A stretch of DNA of 64,000 nucleotides from Clostridia bacterium (GCA_009929615.1 SAAB01000010.1:1-64000), one strand, 5' to 3'. Shown: positions 36,304 to 45,280, counted from the first letter of the stretch. Notes: a model not told the origin generated them from the letters alone. Numbers and translations: made by a program.

Positions 36304-38940
36304 CTACGGTCGATGTGTAATACTCATCGTCTTTCCATTTTTTGATAAATTCTCCGGGGCTTTGTTATGGGACAGTTCAAAACGTCCATCGGTACCAATA
36401 TCAACCGCCACACCATTCTCTTTAATCTCTTTTTCAACCCATTGATATTCCAATGGAATTCCCAGTTCACTATACTGACTGACAGATACAGAGCCTCCCT
36501 GAATCAGATTTTCAGCAATAAAGTTATCAATTTTCTGGGTTGTCGTAGTATCCGTCCAGGCTGCATCTGCTCTGGCTGTCGTGGATTTTTCTCTCTGCTG
36601 AAGTCCTAATGTGACTTCAATATTTGATAAATCATCCTGATAATGAGCAGCTTTCCATATCTTTTTCCATGCGACTGTCGTCTGACCGGTAATACGGTTT
36701 GCAATAATTCCATCATCATATATCGAACGGTCACCCGGATCATCGTTTCTGTCCTGTTCTACAATATCCGTGACAGTACCGCTCTTTTCCGGATACTCAG
36801 TATAGGACTGTAAATGTACCTGCTCATAAATGCCTGCATTTGTTCCTGACAGGCTCTCCAGTGTCAGGTATCTATATAAATAGCCTTCCGGGTCATACTT
36901 ATCCAGATTCTCCAGCTTACACGGAACAATGTTGCTTGCCTTGCCCACTGAAATTGAGATATTATTATTCGCAGCATCTGTAACCTGTGCAGCTTCTTTG
37001 TAACTGGAACCAACACCCTCAATGGTATATCTCCAAAGATAAAGGGTTGAATCCGGACGTTCTACACTTCCATCATCCAGCCATACTTTTGTTGCCGAAT
37101 AGTCTGTCTTTCCCATGATTGTCAGGATTAAACTTCCACCATCATGGCACTCTGTGATATTACTTCCGAAGTTTGTACTGTTTTTATTATCATAAGAAGG
37201 TTTATAATAATCGCCGTTATCCTTATCTTCAATAAGTTTATCTCCTGTCGCCTGCAGATAATAAACGATTTCCACCTTGTCATCGTTAAACTCAGGAAGA
37301 TTCTTTAACCTTACCGTATAGGTGCCGTCTCCATTTGCTGCACCAGCTTTATCATACTCAACAGGATAATCCGTACTATTTAAAACCTTATTTGTCAAAC
37401 CACTTAATGGGCCAAAATCTATGGTGTTCGCTCCAACTTTTCCCCAGAGATGAATCTCTGCCGCAAATGCCTCCACATCTCTGTCTGTAATGCCATCTTT
37501 AACATCCACGATAAAAGAGGAATTATCCTTCTCACGGTTAATCCAAACATTACTATATCCATCTTGTGTCTCTTTATATTCCGGCTTCAGATAGTTCGTT
37601 CCCGCCGTTGCCGTCTGATTCAATTCCCATGTGACATCTACCGCCGGCGCCTCACCTACAGCTACTTTTGTCGGCACATTTAACAGATAAGCATCATAGG
37701 TTCCTGTACCCTGCTGTTTCACAAAGTCCTTATACTTATCCTCCGTAATACCAAGATATGTAAGTGCATTTTCCTTATTATATGTATATGTATTCTCACC
37801 AATAGTAAATTTTGCTTCTAAAGTAACTGCCGGATGGGCATCTGTATTATCCAGCCAGAAAATGTTGATCGGCTTATCTTCATAGGCCGATGGTACAGCT
37901 GTCGCTGCTCTGCCGGCTGCAAAAAGCATCGGTGTATCACTGTTGCTCTGGGATTCACTATATATAAACTCCGCTGCTGCTGTGTCTCCGTTAATATCTA
38001 TGCCTTCAGTCTTGGGAAGAAATCCCTCAACAGCTGTTGGCTGAATTCTGTAAAATGCCTGACTGCCATCAGCACTCGTTGTAAAAAGCCCTTTAACCGA
38101 ATAATTCCACTTCTCAGAATCTTCGTCATCCTGGGCATAATCTATCTTGTAGGTTTCATATTTTTCGCCATCACCCTGTCTTACAATGATAAACTGTTTA
38201 GCAAAATAAGCTTCCATCTCAGGATGAACTGCATCTTCGCTAGTGGTCTTCCAGGAAATAGAACCGCTTACCTGATAGGCTGGCAAAGTATTTTCAAAAG
38301 TCTTTTCACCTTCAAGCTTGGTTTCATCATCGCCGGCGACCAGCTTCACTTCTTCTAAAGTCTTCTCATATCCCGCCGGGGCTTCTTCTTTCACCGTATA
38401 AGTTATAGGTGTTACGCCATCCTCCTGCATCACAGGAAGCTTCTTTATATTATAGGTATATATCTGAGCCTCTTCGGTCTCTTCCGGCACTGAAGACTCA
38501 AGTTCCATCTCAGGCTGTACTTCCATCTTCTCACCATCTGCATAGATGGTCAAAAATGCTTCAGGATGTTCCTCGTCAAACCGCCGCTGGGACAGGTCAC
38601 TTTCATCCGTCCATGATACCTTTATCTGACCGGTCTTTTCTGTTATTTCCACCGGTGGCTCCGTATCTTCCTCTATAGACTCTGTCGTTGTTTCTTTCGA
38701 TTCAACCGTTTCTGTCGGTTCTTCACTTTCCACCGGCTCCGTATCTGTTTCAGATTCCGTCTCAGATTCTGTGGTTGGCTCCACCGACTCATAGGTCTGG
38801 ACAGTCTCCTCCTGTGTTTCTATATCTAAGGTTTCAGCACTTTCCATTCCTTCTGCAAAAGCAGTTGCCGGCATAGATGTTACACTTACTGCCGCACATA
38901 CAACGAGTGCTAAAGCTCTTTTTAAAAATCCTTTTTTCAT
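36304..38940 (-). CDS. Giant surface adhesin, N-terminal part with signal peptide
   Basis: An 878-residue frame starting at the ATG of MKKGFLKRALALVVCAAVSV, with AGGAGG 9 bases upstream. A signal peptide ends near PATAFAEG. A Thr/Glu/Ser-rich stalk (about 30-95) follows, then CnaB-like modules such as GQIKVSWTDESDLSQRRFDE and TDYSATKVWLDDGSVERPDS. It ends at a TAG (36304-36306) after SITHRP, in the middle of a module. The missing half of that module (WKDDEYYTSTVE...) is encoded in the next frame. Together the two frames give one protein of about 3,840 residues. It is either frameshifted, phase-variable, or read by programmed slippage. Confidence 0.88.
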   Translation of the reverse strand: MKKGFLKRALALVVCAAVSVTSMPATAFAEGMESAETLDIETQEETVQTYESVEPTTESETESETDTEPVESEEPTETVESKETTTESIEEDTEPPVEITEKTGQIKVSWTDESDLSQRRFDEEHPEAFLTIYADGEKMEVQPEMELESSVPEETEEAQIYTYNIKKLPVMQEDGVTPITYTVKEEAPAGYEKTLEEVKLVAGDDETKLEGEKTFENTLPAYQVSGSISWKTTSEDAVHPEMEAYFAKQFIIVRQGDGEKYETYKIDYAQDDEDSEKWNYSVKGLFTTSADGSQAFYRIQPTAVEGFLPKTEGIDINGDTAAAEFIYSESQSNSDTPMLFAAGRAATAVPSAYEDKPINIFWLDNTDAHPAVTLEAKFTIGENTYTYNKENALTYLGITEDKYKDFVKQQGTGTYDAYLLNVPTKVAVGEAPAVDVTWELNQTATAGTNYLKPEYKETQDGYSNVWINREKDNSSFIVDVKDGITDRDVEAFAAEIHLWGKVGANTIDFGPLSGLTNKVLNSTDYPVEYDKAGAANGDGTYTVRLKNLPEFNDDKVEIVYYLQATGDKLIEDKDNGDYYKPSYDNKNSTNFGSNITECHDGGSLILTIMGKTDYSATKVWLDDGSVERPDSTLYLWRYTIEGVGSSYKEAAQVTDAANNNISISVGKASNIVPCKLENLDKYDPEGYLYRYLTLESLSGTNAGIYEQVHLQSYTEYPEKSGTVTDIVEQDRNDDPGDRSIYDDGIIANRITGQTTVAWKKIWKAAHYQDDLSNIEVTLGLQQREKSTTARADAAWTDTTTTQKIDNFIAENLIQGGSVSVSQYSELGIPLEYQWVEKEIKENGVAVDIGTDGRFELSHNKAPENLSKNGKTMSITHRP
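36337..36359 (-). other. Frame-change point: slippery A6T run with upstream GGAG
   Basis: In the upstream frame the codons read TCA AAA AAT, giving a phase-correct heptamer A-AAA-AAT (36343-36337). A slip of -1 moves the ribosome into the downstream adhesin frame (next codon TGG). A Shine-Dalgarno-like GGAG (36355-36352) is 8 bases upstream, and a C4 run is at 36359-36356. The two frames are both open only between a TAA at 36365-36367 and the TAG at 36304-36306. An insertion of one A or one C in these runs would also join the frames. Confidence 0.7.
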
Positions 38941-39132
38941 ATTTATCATCCTCCTGATACTTCAACTTACAGTTTAGCACAAAATATAACATTGTTAAAC
39001 AATTTATCGAAAAATTAACACAATATCTGCCATTTATTCCCAGCCCCTCCTATGGTATACTGAATTAAAGCAGATATTGAATGAATTCACCTCGGTGTGC
39101 TCATAAAAACTATTTTAAAAGGGGAAGATACT

Positions 39133-39819
39133 ATGAAAAAAAGAATGTTACTGATGACGGCTCTCACAGTCGCTTGTCTGGTTCTGACAGCCTGCAGTTC
39201 CGGCGTCAAACAAGAGGATTACGAGTCTGTAAAGACTGAACTTTCTGAAGCCAATTCCGACAAAGAATCATTGGAAGCTGACTTAAAGGATGTAAAGAAA
39301 GAGTATGAATCCTACAAAGAAAAAATGTCACCTTATGAAGAAATCGAGAAAGCTGATGCAGAAGCCCGCTTAAAAGAAATCGAAGAATCTAAGGCCGCCG
39401 AATCCACGGCAAAGGCTGAGTCTGAAGCTGCTGAATCCACTGCAAAAGCTGAATCTGAAGCTGCCGAATCTGCGGCAAAAGCCGAGTCTGAAAGTATTGC
39501 CGCTGCCGAAGCCGCTGCAAAGGCTTCAGCAACCACCGAACAGAAGAACGCATTAAACAAAGCTGCCGATTACCTGGACTTCACAGCCTTTTCCCATGAT
39601 GGCCTTGTTGACCAACTGGAATATGAAGGCTTTTCAACAGAAGCTTCCATCTATGCTGCCGACAACTGCGGTGCCGACTGGAATGCCCAGGCCGCAAAGA
39701 AAGCCCAGTCTTATATGGACTACTCGTCTTTCTCCCGTTCGGGTTTGATTGACCAGTTATTATATGAAGGCTTTACACAGGAGCAGGCCGAATATGGAGT
39801 CACTGCTGTTGGCTATTAA
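39133..39819 (+). CDS. Lipoprotein with two Ltp-type C-terminal repeats
   Basis: Surface lipoprotein of 228 residues, starting at the ATG preceded by AGGGGAAG. The lipobox is LVLTAC-S, with cysteine about residue 21. A coiled-coil segment (about 30-75) and an Ala/Glu/Ser-rich stretch with repeated AAESTAKAESE units (about 85-135) act as a stalk. Two repeats of about 45 residues follow: AADYLDFTAFSHDGLVDQLEYEGF and AQSYMDYSSFSRSGLIDQLLYEGF, each ending A-x-Y-G/A-x. These match the Ltp domain (PF07553), known from the streptococcal phage TP-J34 superinfection-exclusion lipoprotein. A host or prophage defence role is possible but not shown. Confidence 0.85.
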   Translation: MKKRMLLMTALTVACLVLTACSSGVKQEDYESVKTELSEANSDKESLEADLKDVKKEYESYKEKMSPYEEIEKADAEARLKEIEESKAAESTAKAESEAAESTAKAESEAAESAAKAESESIAAAEAAAKASATTEQKNALNKAADYLDFTAFSHDGLVDQLEYEGFSTEASIYAADNCGADWNAQAAKKAQSYMDYSSFSRSGLIDQLLYEGFTQEQAEYGVTAVGY

Positions 39820-39825
39820 AACAAC

Positions 39826-39850
39826 AAAAACCCCTGATCTCAGGGGTTTT
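39826..39850. terminator. Bidirectional terminator
   Basis: AAAACCCCTGA and TCAGGGGTTTT form a perfect stem between converging genes. Confidence 0.9.
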
Positions 39851-39871
39851 CTTAAATTCCAGCTTCAATCC

Positions 39872-40477
39872 TTAAAATACGATATCGTCTGTCTTGATTT
39901 TATCCGATTCTGTAACTTTCCTTAGAACTTTGCAAGGGCTTCCTGCGGCAACCACACCGGCAGGAATATCTTTACCAACGACACTTCCTGCACCAATAAT
40001 GCTCCCTTTGCCTATGGTAACGCCTCCGCATACCACTGCATTCGCCCCAATCCATACATCATCCTCAATCCAGATGGGTTTGGATGTACTTATTCCTTTT
40101 GCCCTCTGCCCGGCATCCACCGAATGACCGGCACATGCAATGCAGACGCCTGGACCGATAAATACATTTTTCCCGATATCCACCGGGGAGGTATCCAGTA
40201 TGACACAGTTATAATTTATCACTGTTAAACCGTGGGTATGGATATTAAAACCATAATCACACCGGAATGCCGGTTCTATAAAAGTCAGTTCTGTGCAGCT
40301 TCCCAGCAGCTCCTTTAAAATAGCTTTCCTTTTTTCTCCCGCATCCGGTGGTGTCTGATTATACTCCCAGCATAATCTCTGGGCATCAGCCTTTAAGTCC
40401 CCCGGCACATTTAAGTTATTACTGTTGTATTCTTTATTTCCTTTAATAATATTGATAATATCTGTACGTTCTTTCAT
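39872..40477 (-). CDS. Sugar O-acetyltransferase (maltose/galactoside type)
   Basis: Acetyl-CoA dependent transferase of the left-handed beta-helix family, 201 residues. The N-terminal mac domain (about 15-70, DLKADAQRLCWEYNQTPPDAGEKR) is followed by hexapeptide repeats, with the catalytic histidine in CAGHSVDAGQRAK, then PIWIEDDVWIGANAVVCGG and GSIIGAGSVVGKDIPAGVVAAGSPCKVLR. This is the Maa/LacA/NodL architecture. The ATG follows GGGAG. It stands alone; no sugar operon adjoins. The acceptor sugar cannot be predicted. Confidence 0.93.
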   Translation of the reverse strand: MKERTDIINIIKGNKEYNSNNLNVPGDLKADAQRLCWEYNQTPPDAGEKRKAILKELLGSCTELTFIEPAFRCDYGFNIHTHGLTVINYNCVILDTSPVDIGKNVFIGPGVCIACAGHSVDAGQRAKGISTSKPIWIEDDVWIGANAVVCGGVTIGKGSIIGAGSVVGKDIPAGVVAAGSPCKVLRKVTESDKIKTDDIVF

Positions 40478-40507
40478 TATATTCTCCCATCAAACTCTAT
40501 ATCTCAT

Positions 40508-40552
40508 AAAAAAAGGTTCGAGCCCTCGTAAATCAAGGAATCCGAACCTTTT
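40508..40552 (-). terminator. Terminator of the tRNA operon
   Basis: AAGGTTCGG and CGAACCTT form a stem followed by a T-run on the minus strand, right after tRNA-Leu. Confidence 0.85.
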
Positions 40553-40554
40553 AC

Positions 40555-40634
40555 TGCGGATAACAGGAATCGAACCTGCACGGTCTCCCACTAGATCCTA
40601 AGTCTAGCGCGTCTGCCAGTTCCGCCATATCCGC
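40555..40634 (-). tRNA. tRNA-Leu (anticodon TAG)
   Basis: GCGGATA pairs with TATCCGC, discriminator A. The anticodon stem CTAGA/TCTAG holds the loop CT-TAG-GA. The short variable arm is that of a class II tRNA. The 3' CCA is not encoded. Last gene of the seven-tRNA operon. Confidence 0.95.
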
Positions 40635-40680
40635 CTGTTATAATATATGGAAAAACCGGTATCATAAGATACCGGTCTAC

Positions 40681-40753
40681 TGAGGCATCGGGGATTCGAA
40701 CCCCGGACAACTTGATTAAAAGTCAAGTGCTCTACCGACTGAGCTAATACCCC
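40681..40753 (-). tRNA. tRNA-Lys (anticodon TTT)
   Basis: Acceptor GGGGTAT/ATGCCTC with two G-U pairs, anticodon stem ACTTGA/TCAAGT around TTT, T-loop GTTCGAATC. No encoded CCA. Confidence 0.96.
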
Positions 40754-40820
40754 ATGGTGTTTTGTAAGTTCAAAACAATCATGTGAACATGCCTTTGCAC
40801 AACTGCGATGACTGCTCCAA

Positions 40821-40893
40821 CTGGGCTAGTTGGATTCGAACCAACGTAATGCAGGAGTCAAAGTCCTGTGCCTTACCGCTTGGCGATAGCCCA
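40821..40893 (-). tRNA. tRNA-Gln (anticodon TTG)
   Basis: Acceptor TGGGCTA/TAGCCCA with discriminator G, anticodon loop CT-TTG-AC in stem CAGGA/TCCTG. No encoded CCA. Confidence 0.95.
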
Positions 40894-40916
40894 ATAATAG
40901 TAACCTCACGGTATCA

Positions 40917-40991
40917 GGTGGATACAGGGATTCGAACCCTGGGCCTCCAGAGCCACAATCTGGCGCGCTAACCAACTGCGCTATACCCACC
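40917..40991 (-). tRNA. tRNA-His (anticodon GTG)
   Basis: Has the extra 5' G opposite discriminator C, as tRNA-His needs. Acceptor GTGGGTA/TATCCAC, anticodon stem CCAGA/TCTGG around GTG. No encoded CCA. Confidence 0.96.
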
Positions 40992-41002
40992 ATAAATATA
41001 AA

Positions 41003-41076
<74 letters not shown>

Positions 41077-41116
41077 ATAGTGTTAATAAAAATGTGGAGT
41101 CTATCGAGCTCCACAA

Positions 41117-41187
41117 AGCGGGTGATGGGAATCGAACCCACGTATCTAGCTTGGAAGGCTAGTGTTCTACCATTGAACTACACCCGC
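41117..41187 (-). tRNA. tRNA-Gly (anticodon TCC)
   Basis: Acceptor GCGGGTG/CACCCGC, discriminator T, anticodon stem CTAGC/GCTAG around TCC. 71 bases, no encoded CCA. Confidence 0.96.
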
Positions 41188-41197
41188 ACACAAAAAA

Positions 41198-41272
41198 TCG
41201 GGGTGACAGGATTCGAACCTGCGACCTCTTGATCCCAAATCAAGCGCTCTAGCCAAGCTGAGCCACACCCCG
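41198..41272 (-). tRNA. tRNA-Pro (anticodon TGG)
   Basis: Acceptor CGGGGTG/CACCCCG, discriminator A, anticodon stem CTTGA/TCAAG around TGG. First gene of the tRNA operon. No encoded CCA. Confidence 0.96.
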
Positions 41273-41307
41273 AGGTAAAATCACGTTTCAACCGTGACGC
41301 AAGATAT

Positions 41308-41336
41308 ATTATATTATAGCTTAAGGTAATTGTCAA
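41308..41336 (-). promoter_or_regulatory. Consensus promoter of the tRNA operon
   Basis: TTGACA (41331-41336) and TATAAT (41308-41313) with a 17-base spacer on the minus strand, a perfect housekeeping promoter. A short hairpin TCACG...CGTGA follows before tRNA-Pro. Confidence 0.9.
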
Positions 41337-41363
41337 CAACAAATTTCACTTTTTTTTAACTTT

Positions 41364-41399
41364 GAAAAACCCTTTAAAATCAAGGCTTTGCGGGGTTTT
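41364..41399 (-). terminator. Weak terminator after the phosphoesterase gene
   Basis: AAAACCC and GGGTTTT pair around a loop of about 20 bases, followed by TTC. It overlaps the stop codon of the phosphoesterase gene and precedes the tRNA promoter. Confidence 0.5.
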
Positions 41400-41889
41400 A
41401 GAAGCCAGACTCTAAATAATTCAATGTGAAATGAAGTTCTCCATAGCGGTCAATATCGAGTATTACATAGGAGGGTTTTCTATTTTCCTGACGCGGATAA
41501 GAAATGCTTCCCGGATTCACCGCGATAACCTCGTCATTCAAATCGATGACAGGACGATGGGTATGTCCAAAAAGAGCAATATCACATCCATGTTCCATAG
41601 CCACTTCTTTAATACGCATCGTGTCATAACTCACGCCATATCTATGACCGTGAGTCATAAAAACCTTGTGCTTACCCAGAAGAACGATTTTTTCTGCCGG
41701 AACTGACGTAAAGAAATCATTATTACCGCTGACCATATGGACAGGGCAGGGCGTAATATCCTCTATATAGCCTTCGCTGCCCTCCAAATCACCCAGATGA
41801 AACATCAAATCCAGAGGAGCAACAAGACGGAGCACTTTTTCCAGATTTCCATTTTTCCCATGTGTATCGCTGACAATTAATATTCTCAT
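41398..41889 (-). CDS. YfcE/MJ0936-type metallophosphoesterase
   Basis: Binuclear-metal phosphodiesterase of about 163 residues. From the ATG at 41889 it reads MRILIVSDTHGKNGNLEK, with the metal motifs DTHG, GDLEG, GNND, THGH and GHTHRP in the usual order. An upstream in-frame extension is unlikely because GAGG precedes this ATG. It overlaps the rdgB stop by 4 bases (ATGA). The rdgB-phosphoesterase pairing is frequent in Clostridia. Substrate unknown; family members hydrolyse model phosphodiesters. Confidence 0.93.
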   Translation of the reverse strand: MRILIVSDTHGKNGNLEKVLRLVAPLDLMFHLGDLEGSEGYIEDITPCPVHMVSGNNDFFTSVPAEKIVLLGKHKVFMTHGHRYGVSYDTMRIKEVAMEHGCDIALFGHTHRPVIDLNDEVIAVNPGSISYPRQENRKPSYVILDIDRYGELHFTLNYLESGF

Positions 41890-42482
41890 ACAATCCTCTG
41901 ACAAATAACTTCCTTCATTGCCCTCAGAGCCTTGCCCCGATGGCTGACTTCGTTTTTCTGTTCTGATGACAGCTGCGCTGTCGTACATCCATACTCCGGC
42001 ACATAAAAGATAGGGTCATAGCCAAAGCCATTCTCCCCTGCTGCTTCATAGCCAATCTGTCCCTCTATCGTACCCCGGCGGGTTTCTTCAGTTCCATCTG
42101 AAAATGCCGCTGCAATCGCACATACAAACCGGGCAGAACGTGCATCCCCTTCCAGGCCGGAAAGACGCTCAATAATATTCGCATTTTTTATATCATATGA
42201 AGTATCCTCACCCATATATCTGGCAGAATAGATTCCCGGTTCTTTATTCAGTGCATCCACTTCCAGCCCCGAATCATCCGCCAGTGTTGTACATCCACTC
42301 AGGTCCCGAATCGTCCGGGCCTTAATCAGTGCATTCTCTTCAAAAGTCTTTCCATCTTCTACAATATCTGCTGAAATTCCAGCTTCTTTCATAGAGAGGA
42401 CTTCAACATCCAAATCCTTTAAAATCTCTCTGATTTCCTTCATCTTGCCTTCGTTCGAAGTGGCAAAAATAATTCTATCCAT
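41886..42482 (-). CDS. rdgB: XTP/dITP diphosphatase (RdgB/HAM1)
   Basis: House-cleaning pyrophosphatase that removes ITP, dITP and XTP from the nucleotide pool. The 198-residue protein begins RIIFATSNEGKMKEI with the nucleotide-binding S/TxNxxK motif. It contains FEENALIKA, LADDSGLEVDAL (metal-binding aspartates), FGYDPIFYVPEYG and SHRGKAL near the C-terminus. It overlaps the protease gene upstream by 8 bases and the phosphoesterase downstream by 4, so the three form one coupled unit. Confidence 0.96.
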   Translation of the reverse strand: MDRIIFATSNEGKMKEIREILKDLDVEVLSMKEAGISADIVEDGKTFEENALIKARTIRDLSGCTTLADDSGLEVDALNKEPGIYSARYMGEDTSYDIKNANIIERLSGLEGDARSARFVCAIAAAFSDGTEETRRGTIEGQIGYEAAGENGFGYDPIFYVPEYGCTTAQLSSEQKNEVSHRGKALRAMKEVICQRIV

Positions 42483-44121
42483 TGGAATTCTCCTCCTGAT
42501 TCGTAAATGCTTTCAAACATATATTGCACGCATACTCTGATTCCGCAGATACCCAGTTTTTACCATCATAGCTGACATATCCTTCACCGTCGCTGATATC
42601 TACGCCACTGGTTAAATCCGAAGCCTGATACTCAATCGCTATGGGCCGTTCGCTTCCCTCTGTCTTTATATTGACCATAACTGCAAACCGGCTCCCGGCT
42701 TCTGCCGGCAATCCCTGTGGTATATCCACTGTATAATATCCACCATGTTCCAGATAACCGCTTCCCATATACACCGCCCGGTTTAAATCTTCACTTTCCG
42801 AATAATTCATAACCGTATATATATCATAAGAAGTATGGTCATCCACAGCGTAAAAGCTGAGTGCCTTTAATGTTTCATTCTGCTCTGCACTGTAAATGCT
42901 GGCAAACCATGCAGATTCTGATTTATAACCAAGGGTCCCGACCCAGCCAAGTAAATCGGACTGATAAATCTTATCGTAATTATCTGTATTATCCAAACGG
43001 GTATAGGCCATACTGCCTGTTCCCAGGTTGGAATCCTCATAGGATACATAAAAATATCCATCCATTCCAAAATCGCTGCCCCAGCTGTTCCGACACACAA
43101 AAGCGCCATCCTTCTCCGGAAGCTGGTTAAAATTCTCCCTGCTGTAATGGTCGTCCCATCCCACAATGACAATGTCGTGATTCGGAGTCATATCCCCACT
43201 ATAGTAGTAGGCCGCATTCTCCGGTTCATAGTCTTCTGAAACATCCCATTCATTCTCGATGGACATATATAAAGAACTCTCCACAGCACCATAATTCATA
43301 ACCATGGATTTAATCTCATCCAGATTCTTTTCATCAATACGTCTGGCTTCCTGAAGATGTTTGACCGCTGTAAGGGATTCATCCGTCATACCATCTCCAT
43401 AAGGGTCATCATATTCCAAAACAGGGCCTTTCCATGAGGCCAGATATGCCAGCGACATATTATAATCTCCGCCTTCTGTCGGTGAGATGTTAAATCCACT
43501 GTTCATCGTCATGTGGTCAACAGAAAAATCCAGCACTTCATTTGAAAGAGAAGCTTCAAGCGCTGCCGTAGCTGCAAAGGCCCAACAGGTTCCAAAAGTC
43601 CCCTGGCTCTCTACCTCATTAAGATTAAGTATGATTCTTGAATCGTAATTTTCCGGCAGAACCTCAGGGTTCAATGAAGAAAGAACCGCCTGGTATTCCC
43701 CATCTTCCCATGTATAATCCACATCCAGGGCCTCCGCCGCCGCTGTGATATCAATTAAAACCGTATCCGGTGTTTTTTCCTCCGGAATAACAGCAATGTC
43801 CTCAAAATACCGGCCTCCTATAAGGCCTTCCCCTGCTTCGCCTAGGGTTATCGTTGTTTTAAAGCAATCTACCGCCTCTGCCAGGGGCATTAACAGATGC
43901 ATCTGCGAAGACATCTGCATATTCTTTGTATCTATATTCACTCCATCCATAGACAGAGAAAAACCTTCTTGGTTTACAGCATCTGCATGGGCTTCCACAT
44001 AATAGGCTTTCAGCGATTCTGATGCCTGTCCGGCCAAATGCCGGATTTGAGGTCTGGTTAAAATAAGTCCAACCCCACAGATGACAGCAAGTAATAGAAA
44101 ATATCGCTTTACATGCTTCAA
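42475..44121 (-). CDS. Membrane-anchored papain-family (C1) cysteine protease
   Basis: I choose the TTG at 44121, which has AGGAGG 6 bases upstream, two bases after the preceding stop; the product is 548 residues. An N-terminal helix (YFLLLAVICGVGLILT) anchors or exports it. The C1 domain spans about 170-400, with the catalytic cysteine in SQGTFGTCWAFAATAALE, the histidine in NHDIVIVGWDDH and the asparagine in CRNSWGSDFGMDGYFYVS. A C-terminal lectin-like beta domain (IYQSDLLGWVGTLGYKSES) follows, as in other gut Clostridia C1 proteases. Likely extracellular; substrate unknown. Confidence 0.92.
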   Translation of the reverse strand: MKHVKRYFLLLAVICGVGLILTRPQIRHLAGQASESLKAYYVEAHADAVNQEGFSLSMDGVNIDTKNMQMSSQMHLLMPLAEAVDCFKTTITLGEAGEGLIGGRYFEDIAVIPEEKTPDTVLIDITAAAEALDVDYTWEDGEYQAVLSSLNPEVLPENYDSRIILNLNEVESQGTFGTCWAFAATAALEASLSNEVLDFSVDHMTMNSGFNISPTEGGDYNMSLAYLASWKGPVLEYDDPYGDGMTDESLTAVKHLQEARRIDEKNLDEIKSMVMNYGAVESSLYMSIENEWDVSEDYEPENAAYYYSGDMTPNHDIVIVGWDDHYSRENFNQLPEKDGAFVCRNSWGSDFGMDGYFYVSYEDSNLGTGSMAYTRLDNTDNYDKIYQSDLLGWVGTLGYKSESAWFASIYSAEQNETLKALSFYAVDDHTSYDIYTVMNYSESEDLNRAVYMGSGYLEHGGYYTVDIPQGLPAEAGSRFAVMVNIKTEGSERPIAIEYQASDLTSGVDISDGEGYVSYDGKNWVSAESEYACNICLKAFTNQEENSNG

Positions 44122-44122
44122 C

Positions 44123-45280
44123 TTAATCCTCCTGTTTTTTCCGTTTCGGAGGTCTTGGTCCCATAAATTCATAGAGATAGGTCTTTATCATACCATTATA
44201 AATCTTTCGATTCTTATCGGCTTTTCTTCCAATGTATTTCTCAGCCTGGTCGTAGGATGTAAGCACAAAACATGACCATGCATCCAATCGGCTGTAAGCA
44301 TCTCCAAGTTCTTTATATAAAGCCGGAAGGGCTTCCCTTTCCTCCAAACGTTCACCGTAAGGTGGATTCGTAATGACAAAACCGTATTTCTTAGGATGGC
44401 TCAACGCACTTACGGGACGCTGCTGCAAATGAATCAAATGGTCAACACCTGCATCTATGGCATTCTGTCTGGCACTCTTAATAACCTCGCCATCGATATC
44501 ATAACCCTGAATATCCAGTTCCACATCATCTCTTATAGCGTCATTCGCCTCTGTGATGGCTTCATACCAGGCTTTCTTTGGAAGTATATTCGTCCAGGCT
44601 TCTGCCGTAAACTCCCGGTTCATCCCCGGTGCAATATTCGCTCCAATCATAGCCGCTTCAATCGGAAATGTACCACTGCCACAAAATGGATCGACTAAAA
44701 TTCTATCCTTGTTCCATGGAGATAAAAGCAAAATAGCTGCTGCAAGCGTTTCAGATACAGGTGCCTTGCTGATAAGCTTTCGATATCCACGCTTATGTAA
44801 AGATTCACCTGATGTATCCAGCGCAATCGTTACTTCATCTTTAAAAATGAATACCCTCAGTGGATAAGCCGCACCATCTTCCTTAAACCAGTCCACATGA
44901 TAGCTCTGTTTCAATTTTTCAACAATCGCCTTCTTTACAATGGACTGTATATCTGAACTACTGAAAAGTTTACTCTTCGTCGTAGAGGCTTTTTTCACCC
45001 AGAACTTTCCATCAACCGGAAGATAATCCGCCCATGGAAGTGCTTTGGTCCGCTCAAACAATTCATCAAAGGTATAGGCTTTAAACCGTGCCACACTCAG
45101 CAGAACTCTCTCTGCCGTTCTTAAAAAAGCATTAGCTCTGGCAATGGCCGAGGCCTCTCCACGAAAGGTCACACGGCCATCCTCTACCCGAACAATATCG
45201 TATCCTAAATTTATAATTTCTCTTTTTAAAACAGCCTCCATGCCAAAATGGCAAGGTGCTGTGAATTCGTACAGGGACAT
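44123..45280 (-). CDS. THUMP-domain 23S rRNA m2G methyltransferase (RlmL/YpsC type)
   Basis: SAM-dependent guanine-N2 methyltransferase of 385 residues. An N-terminal ferredoxin-like plus THUMP region (about 1-160) is followed by a Rossmann domain with LVDPFCGSGTFPIEAAMI and the N6/N2-type catalytic NPPYGERLEEREAL. The length fits the YpsC branch, which lacks the second RlmK domain. The ATG has AAAGGAG upstream. The protease gene begins two bases before its stop, so they are probably coupled. Confidence 0.93.
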   Translation of the reverse strand: MSLYEFTAPCHFGMEAVLKREIINLGYDIVRVEDGRVTFRGEASAIARANAFLRTAERVLLSVARFKAYTFDELFERTKALPWADYLPVDGKFWVKKASTTKSKLFSSSDIQSIVKKAIVEKLKQSYHVDWFKEDGAAYPLRVFIFKDEVTIALDTSGESLHKRGYRKLISKAPVSETLAAAILLLSPWNKDRILVDPFCGSGTFPIEAAMIGANIAPGMNREFTAEAWTNILPKKAWYEAITEANDAIRDDVELDIQGYDIDGEVIKSARQNAIDAGVDHLIHLQQRPVSALSHPKKYGFVITNPPYGERLEEREALPALYKELGDAYSRLDAWSCFVLTSYDQAEKYIGRKADKNRKIYNGMIKTYLYEFMGPRPPKRKKQED

